Assembly: GCF_000300815.1 (NCBI RefSeq)
Contig: NZ_AMRX01000006.1
Span: 372,001-436,000 of the forward strand
Origin: Gayadomonas joobiniege G7
GTDB taxonomy: Bacteria; Pseudomonadota; Gammaproteobacteria; Enterobacterales; Alteromonadaceae
Length of the DNA: 64,000 nucleotides
Reading direction: 5' to 3'
Numbering within the stretch: position 1 is the stretch's first letter; every line of letters begins with the position of its first letter. The notes beneath the pieces were generated by a model, which made no database searches, had not been told where the DNA came from, and saw nothing but the letters and a program-made list of their open reading frames with translations. Of this stretch, positions 28,074 to 38,727 are shown piece by piece. The position numbers and the translations under genes were made by a program.

Positions 28074-28580
28074 ATGAGATTGACTTCAAAAGGCAGATAT
28101 GCAGTGACAGCGATGCTGGATGTCGCCCTGCATTCGACTCAGGGGCCTGTGCCACTGGCCGATATCTCAGAACGACAGGACATCTCGTTGAGCTACCTTG
28201 AGCAATTATTCGCCCGTTTACGTAAACAAGGGGTCGTAGCCAGCGTCCGCGGACCTGGTGGTGGTTATCGATTGGGTCGAGAAATGGCTGATATTAGCAT
28301 TGCCCAAATTATCAATGCGGTTGACGAGAGTGTTGATGCGACCCGTTGCCAAGGTAAAGCAGGATGTCAGGGTGGGGCTCAGTGTTTAACACATAGTTTG
28401 TGGAGTGACCTTAGTGATCGCATCACTAGCTTTTTAAACGACATTAGTTTGCAAGAATTGGTGCAAAAGCAAGAAGTTAAAAACGTCGCCGAGCGTCAAA
28501 ATAAAAAACAACAAACTCACTCTTCACTCGCGTTAGGCGAAATCAGTTTAAATAATGTAGACCTAGACGCACAAGCGTAA
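28074..28580 (+). CDS. iscR: Fe-S cluster-responsive regulator IscR
   Basis: Rrf2-family regulator that, with its [2Fe-2S] cluster, represses the isc operon. 168 residues. The winged helix ([20 protein letters not shown] onward) includes the [13 protein letters not shown] recognition helix and the [11 protein letters not shown] wing. Cluster ligands Cys92, Cys98, Cys104 and His107 sit at the same numbers as in E. coli. The ATG at 28074 was chosen by this exact N-terminus and an AGAGG upstream; earlier in-frame starts lie in the promoter. It heads iscRSUA-hscBA-fdx. Confidence 0.97.
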   Translation: MRLTSKGRYAVTAMLDVALHSTQGPVPLADISERQDISLSYLEQLFARLRKQGVVASVRGPGGGYRLGREMADISIAQIINAVDESVDATRCQGKAGCQGGAQCLTHSLWSDLSDRITSFLNDISLQELVQKQEVKNVAERQNKKQQTHSSLALGEISLNNVDLDAQA

Positions 28581-28613
28581 GCTTGTTAGCAAAAATAGAT
28601 CGCGGAGAAATAA

Positions 28614-29828
28614 ATGAAGTTACCAATTTACCTAGATTATTCAGCAACTACGCCAGTTGATCCACGTGTTGCCGAAAAAATGATGCAATGCCTAACGCCT
28701 GATGGTGTTTTTGGCAACCCCGCTTCACGTTCGCATCGATTTGGCTGGCAAGCAGAAGAGCTGGTTGATATTGCACGTGGACAAGTCGCTGATTTACTAA
28801 ATGCCGATCCGCGTGAAATCATCTTCACCTCAGGGGCAACTGAATCGAATAACCTGGCAATAAAAGGTGCAGCACGTTTTTACCAAAAAAAAGGTAAACA
28901 CATCATTACAGTCAAAACTGAACATAAAGCTGTGTTAGATACCTGTCGTGATCTGGAACGCCAAGGTTTTGAAGTCACCTATTTAGACGTGCAAGAAAAT
29001 GGTTTGATTGACTTAGACGTTTTTAAACAAACGTTGCGTGAAGACACAGTGTTAGTTAGCGTTATGCATGTAAATAACGAAATTGGTGTGATTCAAGACA
29101 TTGAAACCATAGGTGAGTTATGTCGCGCAAATAAAACTATTTTTCATGTCGATGCCGCTCAAAGTGCCGGCAAAATTGAAATTGACATGAAAAACTTAAA
29201 AGTAGACTTAATGTCGTTTTCAGCCCACAAAATTTATGGGCCTAAAGGCATAGGTGCTTTATATGTGCGTCGTAAACCAAGAATTCGTTTAGAAGCCCAG
29301 ATGCACGGTGGTGGACACGAGCGTGGTTTTCGCTCTGGTACTTTACCTACTCACCAGATCGTTGGCATGGGTGAAGCCTTTAGACTGGCTAAAGAAGAAA
29401 TGCACAGCGAAAACGAACGAGTTTTAAAACTGCGCAACAAATTATATGAAGGTGTGCAGCAGTTAGACGAAGTGTATCTAAACGGTGACTTAGAACAGCG
29501 TGTTGCAGGTAACTTAAACGTTAGTTTTAACTTTGTTGAAGGTGAATCATTAATCATGGCGTTGAAAGATATGGCGGTATCTTCGGGTAGTGCTTGTACG
29601 TCAGCCAGTTTAGAACCTTCTTATGTATTACGCGCTTTGGGTCGTAACGATGAACTTGCACATAGCTCAATTCGTTTCAGCATAGGTCGTTTTACAACCG
29701 AAGAAGAAATCGACTATGTCATTAAAGTGATCCAAGGTTCAATTGACAAATTAAGAGATATGTCTCCGTTATGGGAGATGTACAAAGACGGTGTTGACCT
29801 AACTCAGGTTGAATGGGTACACCACTAA
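28614..29828 (+). CDS. iscS: Cysteine desulfurase IscS
   Basis: PLP enzyme that takes sulfur from cysteine and passes it as persulfide to IscU, TusA-type proteins and others. 404 residues, as in E. coli. Motifs are [38 protein letters not shown], the PLP lysine in [12 protein letters not shown] and the mobile loop [14 protein letters not shown] carrying the persulfide Cys. GGAG lies upstream of the ATG. The neighbouring TusA-like gene at 17.4 kb and BioB are potential clients. Confidence 0.98.
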   Translation: MKLPIYLDYSATTPVDPRVAEKMMQCLTPDGVFGNPASRSHRFGWQAEELVDIARGQVADLLNADPREIIFTSGATESNNLAIKGAARFYQKKGKHIITVKTEHKAVLDTCRDLERQGFEVTYLDVQENGLIDLDVFKQTLREDTVLVSVMHVNNEIGVIQDIETIGELCRANKTIFHVDAAQSAGKIEIDMKNLKVDLMSFSAHKIYGPKGIGALYVRRKPRIRLEAQMHGGGHERGFRSGTLPTHQIVGMGEAFRLAKEEMHSENERVLKLRNKLYEGVQQLDEVYLNGDLEQRVAGNLNVSFNFVEGESLIMALKDMAVSSGSACTSASLEPSYVLRALGRNDELAHSSIRFSIGRFTTEEEIDYVIKVIQGSIDKLRDMSPLWEMYKDGVDLTQVEWVHH

Positions 29829-29845
29829 GCAGCGAGGAATAAATT

Positions 29846-30226
29846 ATGGCTTATAGTGATAAAGTAATCGATCATTACGAAAATCCACGTAATGTAGGCA
29901 GTTTTGATAAATCTGAAAAAGGCATTGCGACTGGCATGGTCGGTGCACCTGCTTGTGGTGATGTTATGAAGCTGCAACTTAAAATTTCTGATGCCGGTGT
30001 TATCGAAGACGCCAAGTTTAAAACTTACGGCTGTGGTTCAGCTATCGCATCTAGTTCTTTGGTAACCGAATGGGTAAAAGGCAAGTCGTTAGAAGAAGCT
30101 TCAACCATTAAAAATACCGATATCGCTCAAGAGTTGGCGTTACCACCAGTTAAAATTCACTGTTCAATTTTAGCTGAAGACGCAATAAAAGCCGCGATTG
30201 AAGACTATAAATCAAAAGCTGAATAA
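29846..30226 (+). CDS. iscU: Fe-S cluster assembly scaffold IscU
   Basis: Scaffold on which [2Fe-2S] and [4Fe-4S] clusters are built before transfer. The 126-residue protein keeps the three ligand cysteines Cys37 (GAPACGD), Cys63 (TYGCGSA) and Cys106 (KIHCSIL), the regulatory Asp39, and the LPPVK motif at 99-103 that HscA recognises. Gap to iscS 17 nt with a GAGG site. Complete and orthodox. Confidence 0.98.
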   Translation: MAYSDKVIDHYENPRNVGSFDKSEKGIATGMVGAPACGDVMKLQLKISDAGVIEDAKFKTYGCGSAIASSSLVTEWVKGKSLEEASTIKNTDIAQELALPPVKIHCSILAEDAIKAAIEDYKSKAE

Positions 30227-30240
30227 AACAGGAGTGACGA

Positions 30241-30564
30241 ATGGCCGTAACTTTAACCGAAGCCGCCGCGGCTCGGGTGCAACACTTTTTACAGAACCGC
30301 GGAAAAGGCATAGGTCTGCGCTTGGGCGTTAAAACCTCAGGTTGCTCGGGTATGGCCTATGTCATTGAGTTTGTAGATGACTTAAATCAAGACGACAAAG
30401 TATTCGAAGACCACGGTGTTAAATTGATAGTAGACGCTAAGTCATTGTTATACATAGACGGTACTGAATTAGATTTTGTTAAAGAAGGCCTCAATGAAGG
30501 GTTTCAGTTTAACAATCCAAATGTATCGGATGAGTGTGGCTGTGGCGAAAGCTTTCACGTTTAA
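30241..30564 (+). CDS. iscA: A-type Fe-S carrier IscA
   Basis: Carries iron or Fe-S clusters from IscU to apo-targets. The 107-residue protein has the three ligand cysteines Cys35 (TSGCSGM), Cys99 and Cys101 (DECGCGESF), numbered as in E. coli. GGAG lies just before the ATG; 14-nt gap to iscU. Nothing unusual. Confidence 0.97.
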   Translation: MAVTLTEAAAARVQHFLQNRGKGIGLRLGVKTSGCSGMAYVIEFVDDLNQDDKVFEDHGVKLIVDAKSLLYIDGTELDFVKEGLNEGFQFNNPNVSDECGCGESFHV

Positions 30565-30582
30565 ACTGTGAGTGGTCAAACA

Positions 30583-31095
30583 ATGAACTACTTTGAACTT
30601 TTTGGTTTACCGGTCAGTTATGACCTTTCGGTAGGCGAGTTAAAAGATCGATATCGCGATCTTCAGCGCGCCTTCCATCCCGACCGCTACGCAGCTGGCT
30701 CGCAGTCAGAAAAGCTGCTTGCGATGCAAAAAGCAACCGAAATTAATGATGCGTTTGCAACATTAAAATCCTCGGTCGAGCGGGCAGAGTATATGCTGAA
30801 GCTAGCCGGTCTGGATATTTCGCACGAAACCACCACATTAAAAGATCCCGCTTTTTTAATGCAGCAAATGGAATACCGCGAACATTTAGAAGAGATTCAA
30901 AACCTGTCTGATCCACTCGATGAGATCATGGCATTTGAAGATCAATTAGCCGAAGAACATCAAAATCTTGTTAAAAATATCTCGGTTTTACTCGCTCAGG
31001 ACGAGCATCAGAAAGCGGCTGCTGAAGTGCGTAAATTAAAATTTATTGAAAAACTGCAAGCTGAATTAGAGCGTCTGGAAGATCAGGCAAGTTAA
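30583..31095 (+). CDS. hscB: Fe-S assembly co-chaperone HscB
   Basis: J-domain partner that brings IscU to HscA and stimulates its ATPase. 170 residues: an N-terminal J domain with the HPD motif in FHPDRYA, and a C-terminal three-helix domain that binds IscU. The ATG at 30583 begins MNYFELFGLP, the usual HscB N-terminus; a GTG 15 nt upstream is possible but less typical. It follows iscA closely. Confidence 0.96.
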   Translation: MNYFELFGLPVSYDLSVGELKDRYRDLQRAFHPDRYAAGSQSEKLLAMQKATEINDAFATLKSSVERAEYMLKLAGLDISHETTTLKDPAFLMQQMEYREHLEEIQNLSDPLDEIMAFEDQLAEEHQNLVKNISVLLAQDEHQKAAAEVRKLKFIEKLQAELERLEDQAS

Positions 31096-31116
31096 CCAAG
31101 CAAAAAGCGATTTTAT

Positions 31117-32982
31117 ATGGCCCTATTACAAATATCAGAGCCGGGGCAAACTCAGGCTCCTCATCAAAGACGAATTGCGGTAGGGATAGATTTGGGTACC
31201 ACAAATTCACTGGTTGCCAGTGTTCGTAGTGGTGAAGCCAATGTACTTACCGACCAGGATGGTCAAGCAATTTTACCGTCCGTGGTGCGCTACCACAGTG
31301 ACTCAGTTGAAGTTGGCCAAAGTGCCTTATTAGCCGCTGAACAAGATCCTGAAAATACCATCATCTCGGCCAAACGTTTTATGGGTCGTGCATTGGATGA
31401 TGTGTTAAAAACTTATCCTGAACTACCGTATCAATTTGCCGGTGATAGCAAAGAACTTGCGCGTATTAACACTGTGCAAGGTGCAAAATCTGCGATAGAA
31501 ATTTCTGCTGAAATATTAAAAAGCTTAAAACAAAGAGCCGAACATGTGCTGGTTGACGAAGTTCAAGGCGCCGTTATTACTGTGCCTGCGTATTTTGATG
31601 ACGCACAACGTCAATCAACCAAAGATGCTGCGCGGTTAGCCGGTTTAAATGTACTGCGTTTATTAAACGAACCAACGGCCGCTGCAATTGCCTATGGTTT
31701 AGACTCTGGCAGCGAAGGGCAGATTGCAGTATTTGATTTAGGTGGTGGTACCTTTGATATCTCTATCTTAAGATTAGAAAAAGGCGTTTTTGAAGTATTG
31801 TCTACTGGCGGTGATTCTGCTCTGGGCGGCGACGACTTTGACCAAGTCATTATCGACTGGTTAAAAACTCAACACTTGCTACCGGCCACTTTGTCACCAA
31901 GATTACGCCGAGTGGTGAAAGAAAAAGCCAAACTGGCAAAAGAAACCTTATCCAGTAACGAACATACACATATTGTTATTGAATTAGATGATGGCACACA
32001 AGTGAGCGCTGAATTAGACAAAACCACTTATGAGTCGCTGATTGAGCCATTAGTTAAACGAACTTTAATCGCTTGCCGTCGTGCTCTAAAAGATGCCGAG
32101 TTAAAAGCAGACGAAATAAAAGAAGTCGTATTAGTTGGTGGTTCAACCCGTGTGCCTCTGGTTCGCCAGCGTGTCAGTGAATTTTTTGACAAGCAGCCGC
32201 TGAGTTCGATCGATCCAGACAAAGTAGTGGCCATTGGTGCCAGTATCCAAGCCGACATTTTAATCGGCAACAAGCCAGATTCAGACATGGTATTGCTTGA
32301 TGTGATCCCATTATCGCTCGGTTTAGAAACCATGGGTGGTTTATGCGAAAAAATCATCAGCCGCAATACGACAATTCCGGTTGCAAAAGCACAAGAATTT
32401 ACCACCTTTAAAGATGGTCAATCAGCGATGGCGATTCATGTGGTGCAAGGTGAGCGAGAAATGGTACAAGACTGCCGCTCATTAGCACGTTTTGAACTCC
32501 ATGACATTCCTCCAATGGCGGCTGGTGCTGCACACATTCGTGTGACTTTTCAGGTTGATGCTGATGGTTTATTATCGGTAACAGCGATGGAAAAATCGAC
32601 CGGCGTGCAATCTAGCATCCAAGTAAAACCCAGTTATGGATTAGAAGAAGACGAAATTTTAACCATGTTGAAGGCTTCGGTTGAACACGCCGAAGTTGAT
32701 GTGCAGGCACGTCGTTTAGCCGAACAAAGAGTGGAAGCTGAACGCATTATCGAATCGTTAGGCAACGCACTCGCGCAAGATAAAAACCTGTTGCAAGAAG
32801 CTGAATTTAATAAGCTGGCTGGCGAGTTGGAAAAACTGGCTCAACTTGCCAAACAAGACGATGCTGATGCGATCAAGCAGCAAATAGAAGCCATAGATGC
32901 GGCTAGTCAAGATTTTGCCGCAGCGCGTATGGATCATTCAATCCGTAAAGCCCTGCAAGGCCAACAAGTAGACGAGATATAA
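31117..32982 (+). CDS. hscA: Hsp70-type Fe-S chaperone HscA
   Basis: Specialised Hsp70 that releases clusters from IscU in an ATP cycle driven by HscB. 621 residues. The ATPase domain has [17 protein letters not shown], the [17 protein letters not shown] segment, [13 protein letters not shown] and [11 protein letters not shown]; the substrate-binding domain starts near [14 protein letters not shown]. It lacks the EEVD-like and DnaK C-terminal features, as expected for HscA. Ends 2 nt before fdx. Confidence 0.97.
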   Translation: MALLQISEPGQTQAPHQRRIAVGIDLGTTNSLVASVRSGEANVLTDQDGQAILPSVVRYHSDSVEVGQSALLAAEQDPENTIISAKRFMGRALDDVLKTYPELPYQFAGDSKELARINTVQGAKSAIEISAEILKSLKQRAEHVLVDEVQGAVITVPAYFDDAQRQSTKDAARLAGLNVLRLLNEPTAAAIAYGLDSGSEGQIAVFDLGGGTFDISILRLEKGVFEVLSTGGDSALGGDDFDQVIIDWLKTQHLLPATLSPRLRRVVKEKAKLAKETLSSNEHTHIVIELDDGTQVSAELDKTTYESLIEPLVKRTLIACRRALKDAELKADEIKEVVLVGGSTRVPLVRQRVSEFFDKQPLSSIDPDKVVAIGASIQADILIGNKPDSDMVLLDVIPLSLGLETMGGLCEKIISRNTTIPVAKAQEFTTFKDGQSAMAIHVVQGEREMVQDCRSLARFELHDIPPMAAGAAHIRVTFQVDADGLLSVTAMEKSTGVQSSIQVKPSYGLEEDEILTMLKASVEHAEVDVQARRLAEQRVEAERIIESLGNALAQDKNLLQEAEFNKLAGELEKLAQLAKQDDADAIKQQIEAIDAASQDFAAARMDHSIRKALQGQQVDEI

Positions 32983-32984
32983 TT

Positions 32985-33323
32985 ATGCCACAAGTAATAT
33001 TTTTACCTCATGAAGAGCTCTGTCCAGATGGTGCAGTTTTAGAAGCCGAAGAAGGCGAAACCGTGCTTGATGTTGCCCTTAAAAACGGCATAGGTATAGA
33101 GCATGCGTGCGAAAAATCTTGTGCTTGTACCACTTGCCATGTGGTCGTGCGCGAAGGTTTTGATTCAATGGACGAAAGTGATGAGTTAGAAGACGACATG
33201 TTAGACAAAGCTTGGGGCTTAGAACCAGAATCACGGTTAAGCTGCCAAGCCATCATTAAAGATGAAGATTTAGTCGTCGAAATACCAAAATACACCATTA
33301 ATATGGTCAGTGAAAATCACTAA
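32985..33323 (+). CDS. fdx: [2Fe-2S] ferredoxin, isc type
   Basis: Adrenodoxin-like electron carrier for cluster assembly on IscU. The 112-residue protein binds its cluster with Cys42, Cys48, Cys51 and Cys87 (CEKSCACTTC and LSCQA), the E. coli numbering. Acidic segment MDESDELEDD matches the partner-binding helix. It is the last isc gene here: the iscX gene found next in enterobacteria is not in this gap, which instead holds a hairpin and then a flavoprotein gene. Confidence 0.97.
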   Translation: MPQVIFLPHEELCPDGAVLEAEEGETVLDVALKNGIGIEHACEKSCACTTCHVVVREGFDSMDESDELEDDMLDKAWGLEPESRLSCQAIIKDEDLVVEIPKYTINMVSENH

Positions 33324-33334
33324 GCTGTGTTAAA

Positions 33335-33360
33335 ATCCCCGCCCTAAATAGAGCGGGGAT
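33335..33360 (+). terminator. Hairpin between fdx and the HI0933-family gene
   Basis: ATCCCCGC (33335-33342) and GCGGGGAT (33353-33360) form an 8-bp perfect stem with a 10-nt loop, 12 nt after fdx and ending 4 nt before the next ATG. No U-run follows. It may be a weak terminator for isc, and because its right arm contains the GGGGA that would be the next gene's Shine-Dalgarno, it may also hide that gene's translation start. Confidence 0.5.
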
Positions 33361-33364
33361 AAGC

Positions 33365-34561
33365 ATGACAGACGTAAACAAAATCTGGGATCTCATCATC
33401 ATTGGCGCAGGCGCAGCCGGTCTGATGTGTGCGGCCACAGCCGGTTATCGTGGCAAATCTGTATTAGTGATAGACATGGGCAAAAAGCCAGGCCGTAAAA
33501 TTTTAATTAGCGGTGGTGGCCGTTGCAATTTTACCAACCAAAACGCCAATCCAGACAACTACCTTTGCAAAAACCCGCATTTTGTAAAGTCTTGCCTGAG
33601 CCGCTATAGCGCGCAAGATTTTATCGACCTTGTCGACCGCCACGGACTGCAATATCATCATAAAACACTCGGGCAACTTTTTTGTGATAACAGCGCACAA
33701 GACATTGTCGACATCCTGCTTACTGAATGTGAGTGGGCGGGGGTGCAATTACAAATGCGCAGTGAAGTGTTATCAGTTGGCCAAAACGAATCTGGTTTTA
33801 ATCTGACCACAACCACAGGCGACTATCAAACCAAAAAGTTAGTTGTCGCGAGCGGTGGTTTAACCATGCCAAAATTGGGTGCCACTCCGCTAGGTTATAA
33901 AATTGCCGAAAAATTTGCTTTAAAAGTGCTGCCAACCACAGCCGCATTAGTGCCATTTACGCTTCACGAAAAAGATAAACAAAGGTTTAGCGAACTCTCG
34001 GGCATTAGCATAGACTCGTTAGTGACTGCCGAAAACGGACAAAGTTTTAGAGAAAATATCTTATTTACACACCGCGGTTTATCAGGGCCATCGATTTTGC
34101 AAATATCCAGTTATTGGCGAGCCGGGCAGAGTGTAACTATTAATTTATTGCCCGCACAAAACTTAGCAGATAGTATTTTTGAATGGCGCAAAAGCAGTCC
34201 GCAAAAAACATTAAAAAACTGCCTAACCAATCTGTTACCAAAACGTTTTGTTGAAGTCCTCAGCCGCGAAAACCGGCTGCCAGAAAAAGCCGTTAATCAG
34301 CTCAGCCATAGTGAAATTAACAGCCTGGCTGAATACCTCCATAGCTGGCAAATTAAACCCAATGGCACCGAAGGCTACCGCACCGCCGAAGTGACCCTAG
34401 GTGGTGTTGACAGCGATGAATTAAGTTCAAAAACTTTTGAAGCAAAAAAAGTGCCCGGCCTGTATTTTATCGGTGAGGTGACCGAAGTCACCGGCTGGCT
34501 CGGCGGCTATAACTTCCAATACGCCTGGAGCAGCGGCTTCGCCGCAGGGCAAGCGGTTTAA
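33365..34561 (+). CDS. HI0933/YhiN-family FAD-binding oxidoreductase
   Basis: A 398-residue NAD(P)/FAD-dependent flavoprotein of uncertain reaction. The FAD-binding Rossmann motif IIGAGAAGLMCAATAGYRG leads into the family signature GRKILISGGGRCNFTN; the C-terminal FAD motif is GLYFIGEVTEVTGWLGGYN followed by QYAWSSGFAAGQA. These are diagnostic of the HI0933 family. Start ATG at 33365; its likely Shine-Dalgarno lies inside the hairpin arm just upstream. Convergent with the chemoreceptor gene, 41 nt apart. Confidence 0.9.
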   Translation: MTDVNKIWDLIIIGAGAAGLMCAATAGYRGKSVLVIDMGKKPGRKILISGGGRCNFTNQNANPDNYLCKNPHFVKSCLSRYSAQDFIDLVDRHGLQYHHKTLGQLFCDNSAQDIVDILLTECEWAGVQLQMRSEVLSVGQNESGFNLTTTTGDYQTKKLVVASGGLTMPKLGATPLGYKIAEKFALKVLPTTAALVPFTLHEKDKQRFSELSGISIDSLVTAENGQSFRENILFTHRGLSGPSILQISSYWRAGQSVTINLLPAQNLADSIFEWRKSSPQKTLKNCLTNLLPKRFVEVLSRENRLPEKAVNQLSHSEINSLAEYLHSWQIKPNGTEGYRTAEVTLGGVDSDELSSKTFEAKKVPGLYFIGEVTEVTGWLGGYNFQYAWSSGFAAGQAV

Positions 34562-34602
34562 TCCCCCTTGCCATTGCCGCCAATACCTCCGGCACAGCAA
34601 TG

Positions 34603-36237
34603 CTATAATTTAAACCGCCGTAACACATTAAATAACTTGTCGCTGCTCGATTTTAACTCCTCGCTGGTAGCCGCCAACTGACTTGTCATTGCCATCGACT
34701 CACTGGTCATTTGCGAGAGCTCATTAATCCGCAGATTTACGTCGGTAGCCACTTGCGACTGCTCATCCGTTGCTCGCGCGATTTCGCTGTTCATATCAAA
34801 TACTTTAGCGATTTGAGTATCAATTTCAGCCAAAGCTTCACCTGCTTGGTTAACGGTCGCAACGGTTTTTTCCGAAACACTTTGGCTGCCATGTACCGCT
34901 TCTACCGCATCTTTGGCATACGATTGTAATTTGCTGATCATATGCTGAATTTCGTCCGTGCTTTCCCCTGTTTTGCTAGCCAGATTTCTAACTTCATCAG
35001 CGACGACCGCGAATCCTCGGCCTTGCTCGCCTGCGCGGGCCGCTTCAATTGCCGCATTTAATGCCAACAAGTTTGTTTGCTCAGCAATACCTTTAATCAC
35101 GTCCAGCACAGCCGTAATATTATTGCTCTCGTCTGCTAACCCATTTACAGTTTTAGTGACACTTTGAATTTTGTCAGACAAATCTTCAATATGAGCAATC
35201 GTCATATCAAGCGTGTGTTTACCAGTGTCCGTATGGTTTTTGGCTTGAGTAACCGCGAGTTCTGCCAGCTCGGCATTTTGACTGATTTCTTTGGTATTGG
35301 CTGTCATTTGCTCCATAGCCGTGGCTACTTGAGTTGTATTGTCATTTTGTGCTTGAACAAATTCGCTTGATGCTCGAGTGACTTGTGCCAGTTCTTTCGA
35401 AGAATCAAAAACATATTTTGAAGAGGCCGAAACTTCAATTAACGAGTGCTGAATTTTTTCGGTAAAGGTATTAAAAAATCGAGACAAAGCTGTGATTTCA
35501 TCTTTGCCACTAACGGTTAATTGCCGGGTTAAATCACTTTCGCCAGCGGCAATATTTTGCATCAAATCAGCCGCCTGTTTTGTCGGCGCAACAATACTTT
35601 TGGCAACTAACATAATCCCTAAACTAATAATGACTAAAACAACAACAGAAATCGCCAACATAATGTTACGTTGCTGGGCATAAATAAGCGCTATATTATC
35701 ATTATAAACGCCCGTACCTATAATCCAGCCCCAAGGCTCAAACTCGGCAACAAAAGAGGCTTTGGCAACGGCTTCATCAGCACCCGGTTTGGGCCATTTA
35801 TAACTCACTACACCGCGGCCATTTTGTTTAACCACATCCACCATTTTCACAAAAAGCTTTAACCCATCCGGATCGCTAATATTTGTCAACGACTGACCGT
35901 TTAGTTCGGGTTTAAACGGGTGCATAATCATCTTGGGTGAAAAATCCTGAACCCAAACATAATTGTCGTTTTGATATCGATAGGATTTTAAAACCTCAAT
36001 GGCGGCAGTTTTGGCCGATTTTTCGCTCAATTCCCCACGTTCAGCCATTTGATAAAAATGGTTAACTAGGCTGTTGGCACCTAGAACAATTTGTTCAATT
36101 TTATCTTGTTGTTGGTTATGTAAAATAAGATTATGTTTCACTAAGCTCACCTGAGTTAAACAGGCTAAGCCGATAAAAGATAAAATTAGAATAATAAAAA
36201 GCCGGCTTCTAATCGTTAATTGCCTTAATAAGTTCAT
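34603..36237 (-). CDS. Methyl-accepting chemotaxis protein with single Cache domain
   Basis: Transmembrane chemoreceptor that signals through CheA/CheW to steer swimming. 544 residues: TM1 about 12-29, a periplasmic single Cache domain ([18 protein letters not shown] and [12 protein letters not shown] are sCache_2 hallmarks) to about 185, TM2 about 190-210, HAMP to about 265, and a cytoplasmic coiled-coil signalling domain with [20 protein letters not shown] at its tip. sCache_2 receptors often sense small carboxylates, but the ligand cannot be read here. It is a single-gene unit. Confidence 0.93.
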   Translation of the reverse strand: MNLLRQLTIRSRLFIILILSFIGLACLTQVSLVKHNLILHNQQQDKIEQIVLGANSLVNHFYQMAERGELSEKSAKTAAIEVLKSYRYQNDNYVWVQDFSPKMIMHPFKPELNGQSLTNISDPDGLKLFVKMVDVVKQNGRGVVSYKWPKPGADEAVAKASFVAEFEPWGWIIGTGVYNDNIALIYAQQRNIMLAISVVVLVIISLGIMLVAKSIVAPTKQAADLMQNIAAGESDLTRQLTVSGKDEITALSRFFNTFTEKIQHSLIEVSASSKYVFDSSKELAQVTRASSEFVQAQNDNTTQVATAMEQMTANTKEISQNAELAELAVTQAKNHTDTGKHTLDMTIAHIEDLSDKIQSVTKTVNGLADESNNITAVLDVIKGIAEQTNLLALNAAIEAARAGEQGRGFAVVADEVRNLASKTGESTDEIQHMISKLQSYAKDAVEAVHGSQSVSEKTVATVNQAGEALAEIDTQIAKVFDMNSEIARATDEQSQVATDVNLRINELSQMTSESMAMTSQLAATSEELKSSSDKLFNVLRRFKL

Positions 36238-36368
36238 ATTAGATTTCGCAAACTGCTAACACTGTATTTAATTAAACCGAACAGAATGATAAAACCTCAA
36301 TTAATTTACCAAACTGGCGCTAGAATTTGACCTTCGATATAATTGGCAAAAAATTACAGATTATTTAA

Positions 36369-36677
36369 ATGAAAAAACTATCAAAAGTTCAATTAAAACA
36401 GCAAGCTGCTGTTCTCTCTGCGGTAAATCAACTAGAGCAAAAGGCATTTGATGAGCTAACTGAAGTGGCCCAATGTTGGTTCAGCATGGATTACGAGCGG
36501 CTGCCAGCCTCCATTTTAGTTCGGGTGCAGTTTAAAACCCAAACAGGGTTAACTGCGGCAGAGCCCGAGCTGCTCCTGTGGCAAAAGCGTTTGAGCGCAC
36601 TTTTATTTAAACGAGGTTTTAAAATTAAAGACTTACGTAAACACCTGGTATTTACGCTAGCCGGGCCAGATGATTAA
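36369..36677 (+). CDS. Small conserved-looking protein, unknown function
   Basis: A 102-residue soluble protein with basic amphipathic N-terminus (KKLSKVQLKQQAAVLSAVNQL) and predicted alpha/beta remainder including LPASILVRVQF and RKHLVFTLAGPDD. No domain recognised. Codon use and composition resemble neighbouring genes, and its stop overlaps the convergent MASE1-GGDEF stop by 4 nt, which supports it being real. Divergent from the chemoreceptor gene. Confidence 0.6.
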   Translation: MKKLSKVQLKQQAAVLSAVNQLEQKAFDELTEVAQCWFSMDYERLPASILVRVQFKTQTGLTAAEPELLLWQKRLSALLFKRGFKIKDLRKHLVFTLAGPDD

Positions 36678-38041
36678 TATACGCGGTTTCGTCCTGCACG
36701 TTTGGCTTGGTATAACTTTTGATCAGCGTACTCAATAAGATTGTCGATAGTCATATTGTTTTTGTACTGTGAAATTCCTGCGCTAAAGGTGACTTTAATC
36801 GATATATCACCAATTAAAAAGCGCTTTGTAACTATCGCAGCTTTGATTTTTTTTAATAAAATAAAAGCCCCTCTATTATCCGTATCAGGTAAAAATAGTA
36901 AAAACTCTTCACCGCCAACTCGGCCCACCGCATCTGTTGCTCTGATTGTTTCACCTAAGCGTTTAGCAAATTCGGTTAATACTTTATCACCGGCTGAATG
37001 GCCATAGGTATCATTCACAGCTTTAAAGTGATCAATATCGATTAACACAATATTAAAACAATAATCCGACACTTGTGCTTTTTCGATAGCATCTCGGATT
37101 AATGAATAAATACTTTCGCGATTCGCCAGTCCGGTTAACTGGTCGTGGCGGGCCATACGCTCCCACTTAATCCGCAATGAGGTTTCAACTAATAAGCGAC
37201 GCTGTTGAGTGGCCATCGCGATAAAAGTGTAAGAAACGGCGAATAAAAAAGCGATGAGTTCTAGGCGGCTATTCACATAAGTGGGGGATGGAAAAATTTG
37301 AATTGCACAAACATAAAAAACGCAGATTAATACAAACAGAGCCGTATAGGAGTAAAAAGATTTAGAGTTAAAAATAACCATTACAAACGCGGGCAGGGCG
37401 AGATAAGCAATCCATAAACCAAAATAAAACGAGGCTAAAATAGAGGCCATAGCGAGGCTAAAACCTAATAACCGATAACGGGAAATGGGGTGCGCTTCAT
37501 ACTCACGCCGTTCATAAGATGATAATACAGACGCCATTAATAAAACCCCCAACATATTAGATAAACAAATAGCAAAAAAGATAAAACTTAACGGCTCAGG
37601 CGGCGCATAATCTCCTAAAACGACCGTTGCTGTAATGATAAAACTGACAATTAAACAGGGTAATAAACAGGAGTATAAAAGAAAACGCAACATATCAGAT
37701 GGGGTATTAACACCGTTGGGTATCGCCCATTTAGTTAATTCACCTGCGAACAATGTAAAAAAACTGGCAGCAAAGGCGGTGGCACTGGTACTTAAAATTT
37801 GCACCATCAAAGACTCATGAGACCATCCAGAGTAATTTGCAGCAAAACTTGCTATAAATACCGTAGGTAAAATTCTAATTCCGCACTTTCTAACATACAG
37901 ATATAAAGATAAACCGGCCGGAAGCCATATCATGGAAATTGCATCTGGGCCTTCGGCAAATAAAAATATACAAATTTTTGTCAATAAAAAATAGATTACC
38001 GCATATTGGGTTTGTTCTTTTAGCAGTTGCCAAATTGTCAT
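36674..38041 (-). CDS. MASE1-GGDEF diguanylate cyclase
   Basis: A 455-residue inner-membrane c-di-GMP synthase. The N-terminal 280 residues hold eight or so hydrophobic segments in a MASE1-like pattern (AISMIWLPAGLSLYLYVRK, LPTVFIASFAANY). The GGDEF domain begins near LTGLANRESIYSLI; active site GGEEF in GRVGGEEFLLFLP with an RATD inhibitory site five residues before it, so the enzyme is probably active and feedback-controlled. Ends with the usual ADQKLYQAKRAGRNRVY helix. Signal sensed by MASE1 is unknown. Confidence 0.93.
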   Translation of the reverse strand: MTIWQLLKEQTQYAVIYFLLTKICIFLFAEGPDAISMIWLPAGLSLYLYVRKCGIRILPTVFIASFAANYSGWSHESLMVQILSTSATAFAASFFTLFAGELTKWAIPNGVNTPSDMLRFLLYSCLLPCLIVSFIITATVVLGDYAPPEPLSFIFFAICLSNMLGVLLMASVLSSYERREYEAHPISRYRLLGFSLAMASILASFYFGLWIAYLALPAFVMVIFNSKSFYSYTALFVLICVFYVCAIQIFPSPTYVNSRLELIAFLFAVSYTFIAMATQQRRLLVETSLRIKWERMARHDQLTGLANRESIYSLIRDAIEKAQVSDYCFNIVLIDIDHFKAVNDTYGHSAGDKVLTEFAKRLGETIRATDAVGRVGGEEFLLFLPDTDNRGAFILLKKIKAAIVTKRFLIGDISIKVTFSAGISQYKNNMTIDNLIEYADQKLYQAKRAGRNRVY

Positions 38042-38225
38042 TGGTCGACCGAGTTATTGGTTGATGGGGATACACTAAGCTCTGTTCAAATATGGCATAG
38101 TTCGGCGAGGACGCAAATAAAATCACCAAAAGTTTGAACTGGGTTTTAGATCGATTGCTGTCGTTTCAATGTTTTTTCAGCAAATAACTGAAAGGGGGTG
38201 AGCATAATGCGCTAATTTATGATGG

Positions 38226-38260
38226 CGCGGCGGTTGGCCGTCAACCCGGAAAACGCCGCG
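38226..38260. other. Nested GC-rich inverted repeat in intergenic gap
   Basis: CGCGGCG (38226-38232) pairs with CGCCGCG (38254-38260), and inside it GGTTG can pair with CAACC. It lies in the 245-bp gap between the two minus-strand genes for the VOC and MASE1 proteins, unusually GC-rich for this window. It could be a terminator remnant or a diverged REP-type element; no function is claimed. The rest of the gap shows nothing recognisable. Confidence 0.35.
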
Positions 38261-38286
38261 ATAGTATGTGGGGGTAAAATTTAGTT

Positions 38287-38727
38287 TTAACCCTGGCACT
38301 CTTTTAACAGATTAAGCATCCAAGGCACACCGTATTTATCGGTTACCATAGCAAAACGTTCGGCCCAAAAAGTTTCCGTGAGTGGCATAGACACATCACC
38401 ATCGGCAGCAAGTTCAGAATACACACGCTCAATTTCATTTAAACTATCAAAGGCGATACTAATAGAGACACCTTGGGCTTTTTTATACTCTTTTGCAGGC
38501 ACATCGCAGGCCATAATCTCGTGTCCGCCAATCTCAAAAGATGCATGCAAAATGCTATTTTCTAAATCGTCGGGAAGCTCATATTCAGGGGGCTGATTTT
38601 TATCATCCATATCCGGTGCTTCAGCCCAAGTCATCATAAACTTGGTATTAGCACCCATAGCTTTGTTATAAAACGCTAATGCTTCTTTGCAATTGCCGTT
38701 AAAATTTATATAAGGCGTAACTAACAT
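38287..38727 (-). CDS. VOC-superfamily protein, PhnB/YjdN-like
   Basis: A 146-residue protein with the paired beta-alpha-beta-beta-beta modules of the glyoxalase/bleomycin-resistance (VOC) fold. The start VTPYINFNGNCKEALAFYNKA and the end AERFAMVTDKYGVPWMLNL are typical of the PhnB-like branch, whose function is generally unknown. The ATG at 38727 is chosen since AGGA lies 6 nt upstream. Stands alone. Confidence 0.88.
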   Translation of the reverse strand: MLVTPYINFNGNCKEALAFYNKAMGANTKFMMTWAEAPDMDDKNQPPEYELPDDLENSILHASFEIGGHEIMACDVPAKEYKKAQGVSISIAFDSLNEIERVYSELAADGDVSMPLTETFWAERFAMVTDKYGVPWMLNLLKECQG

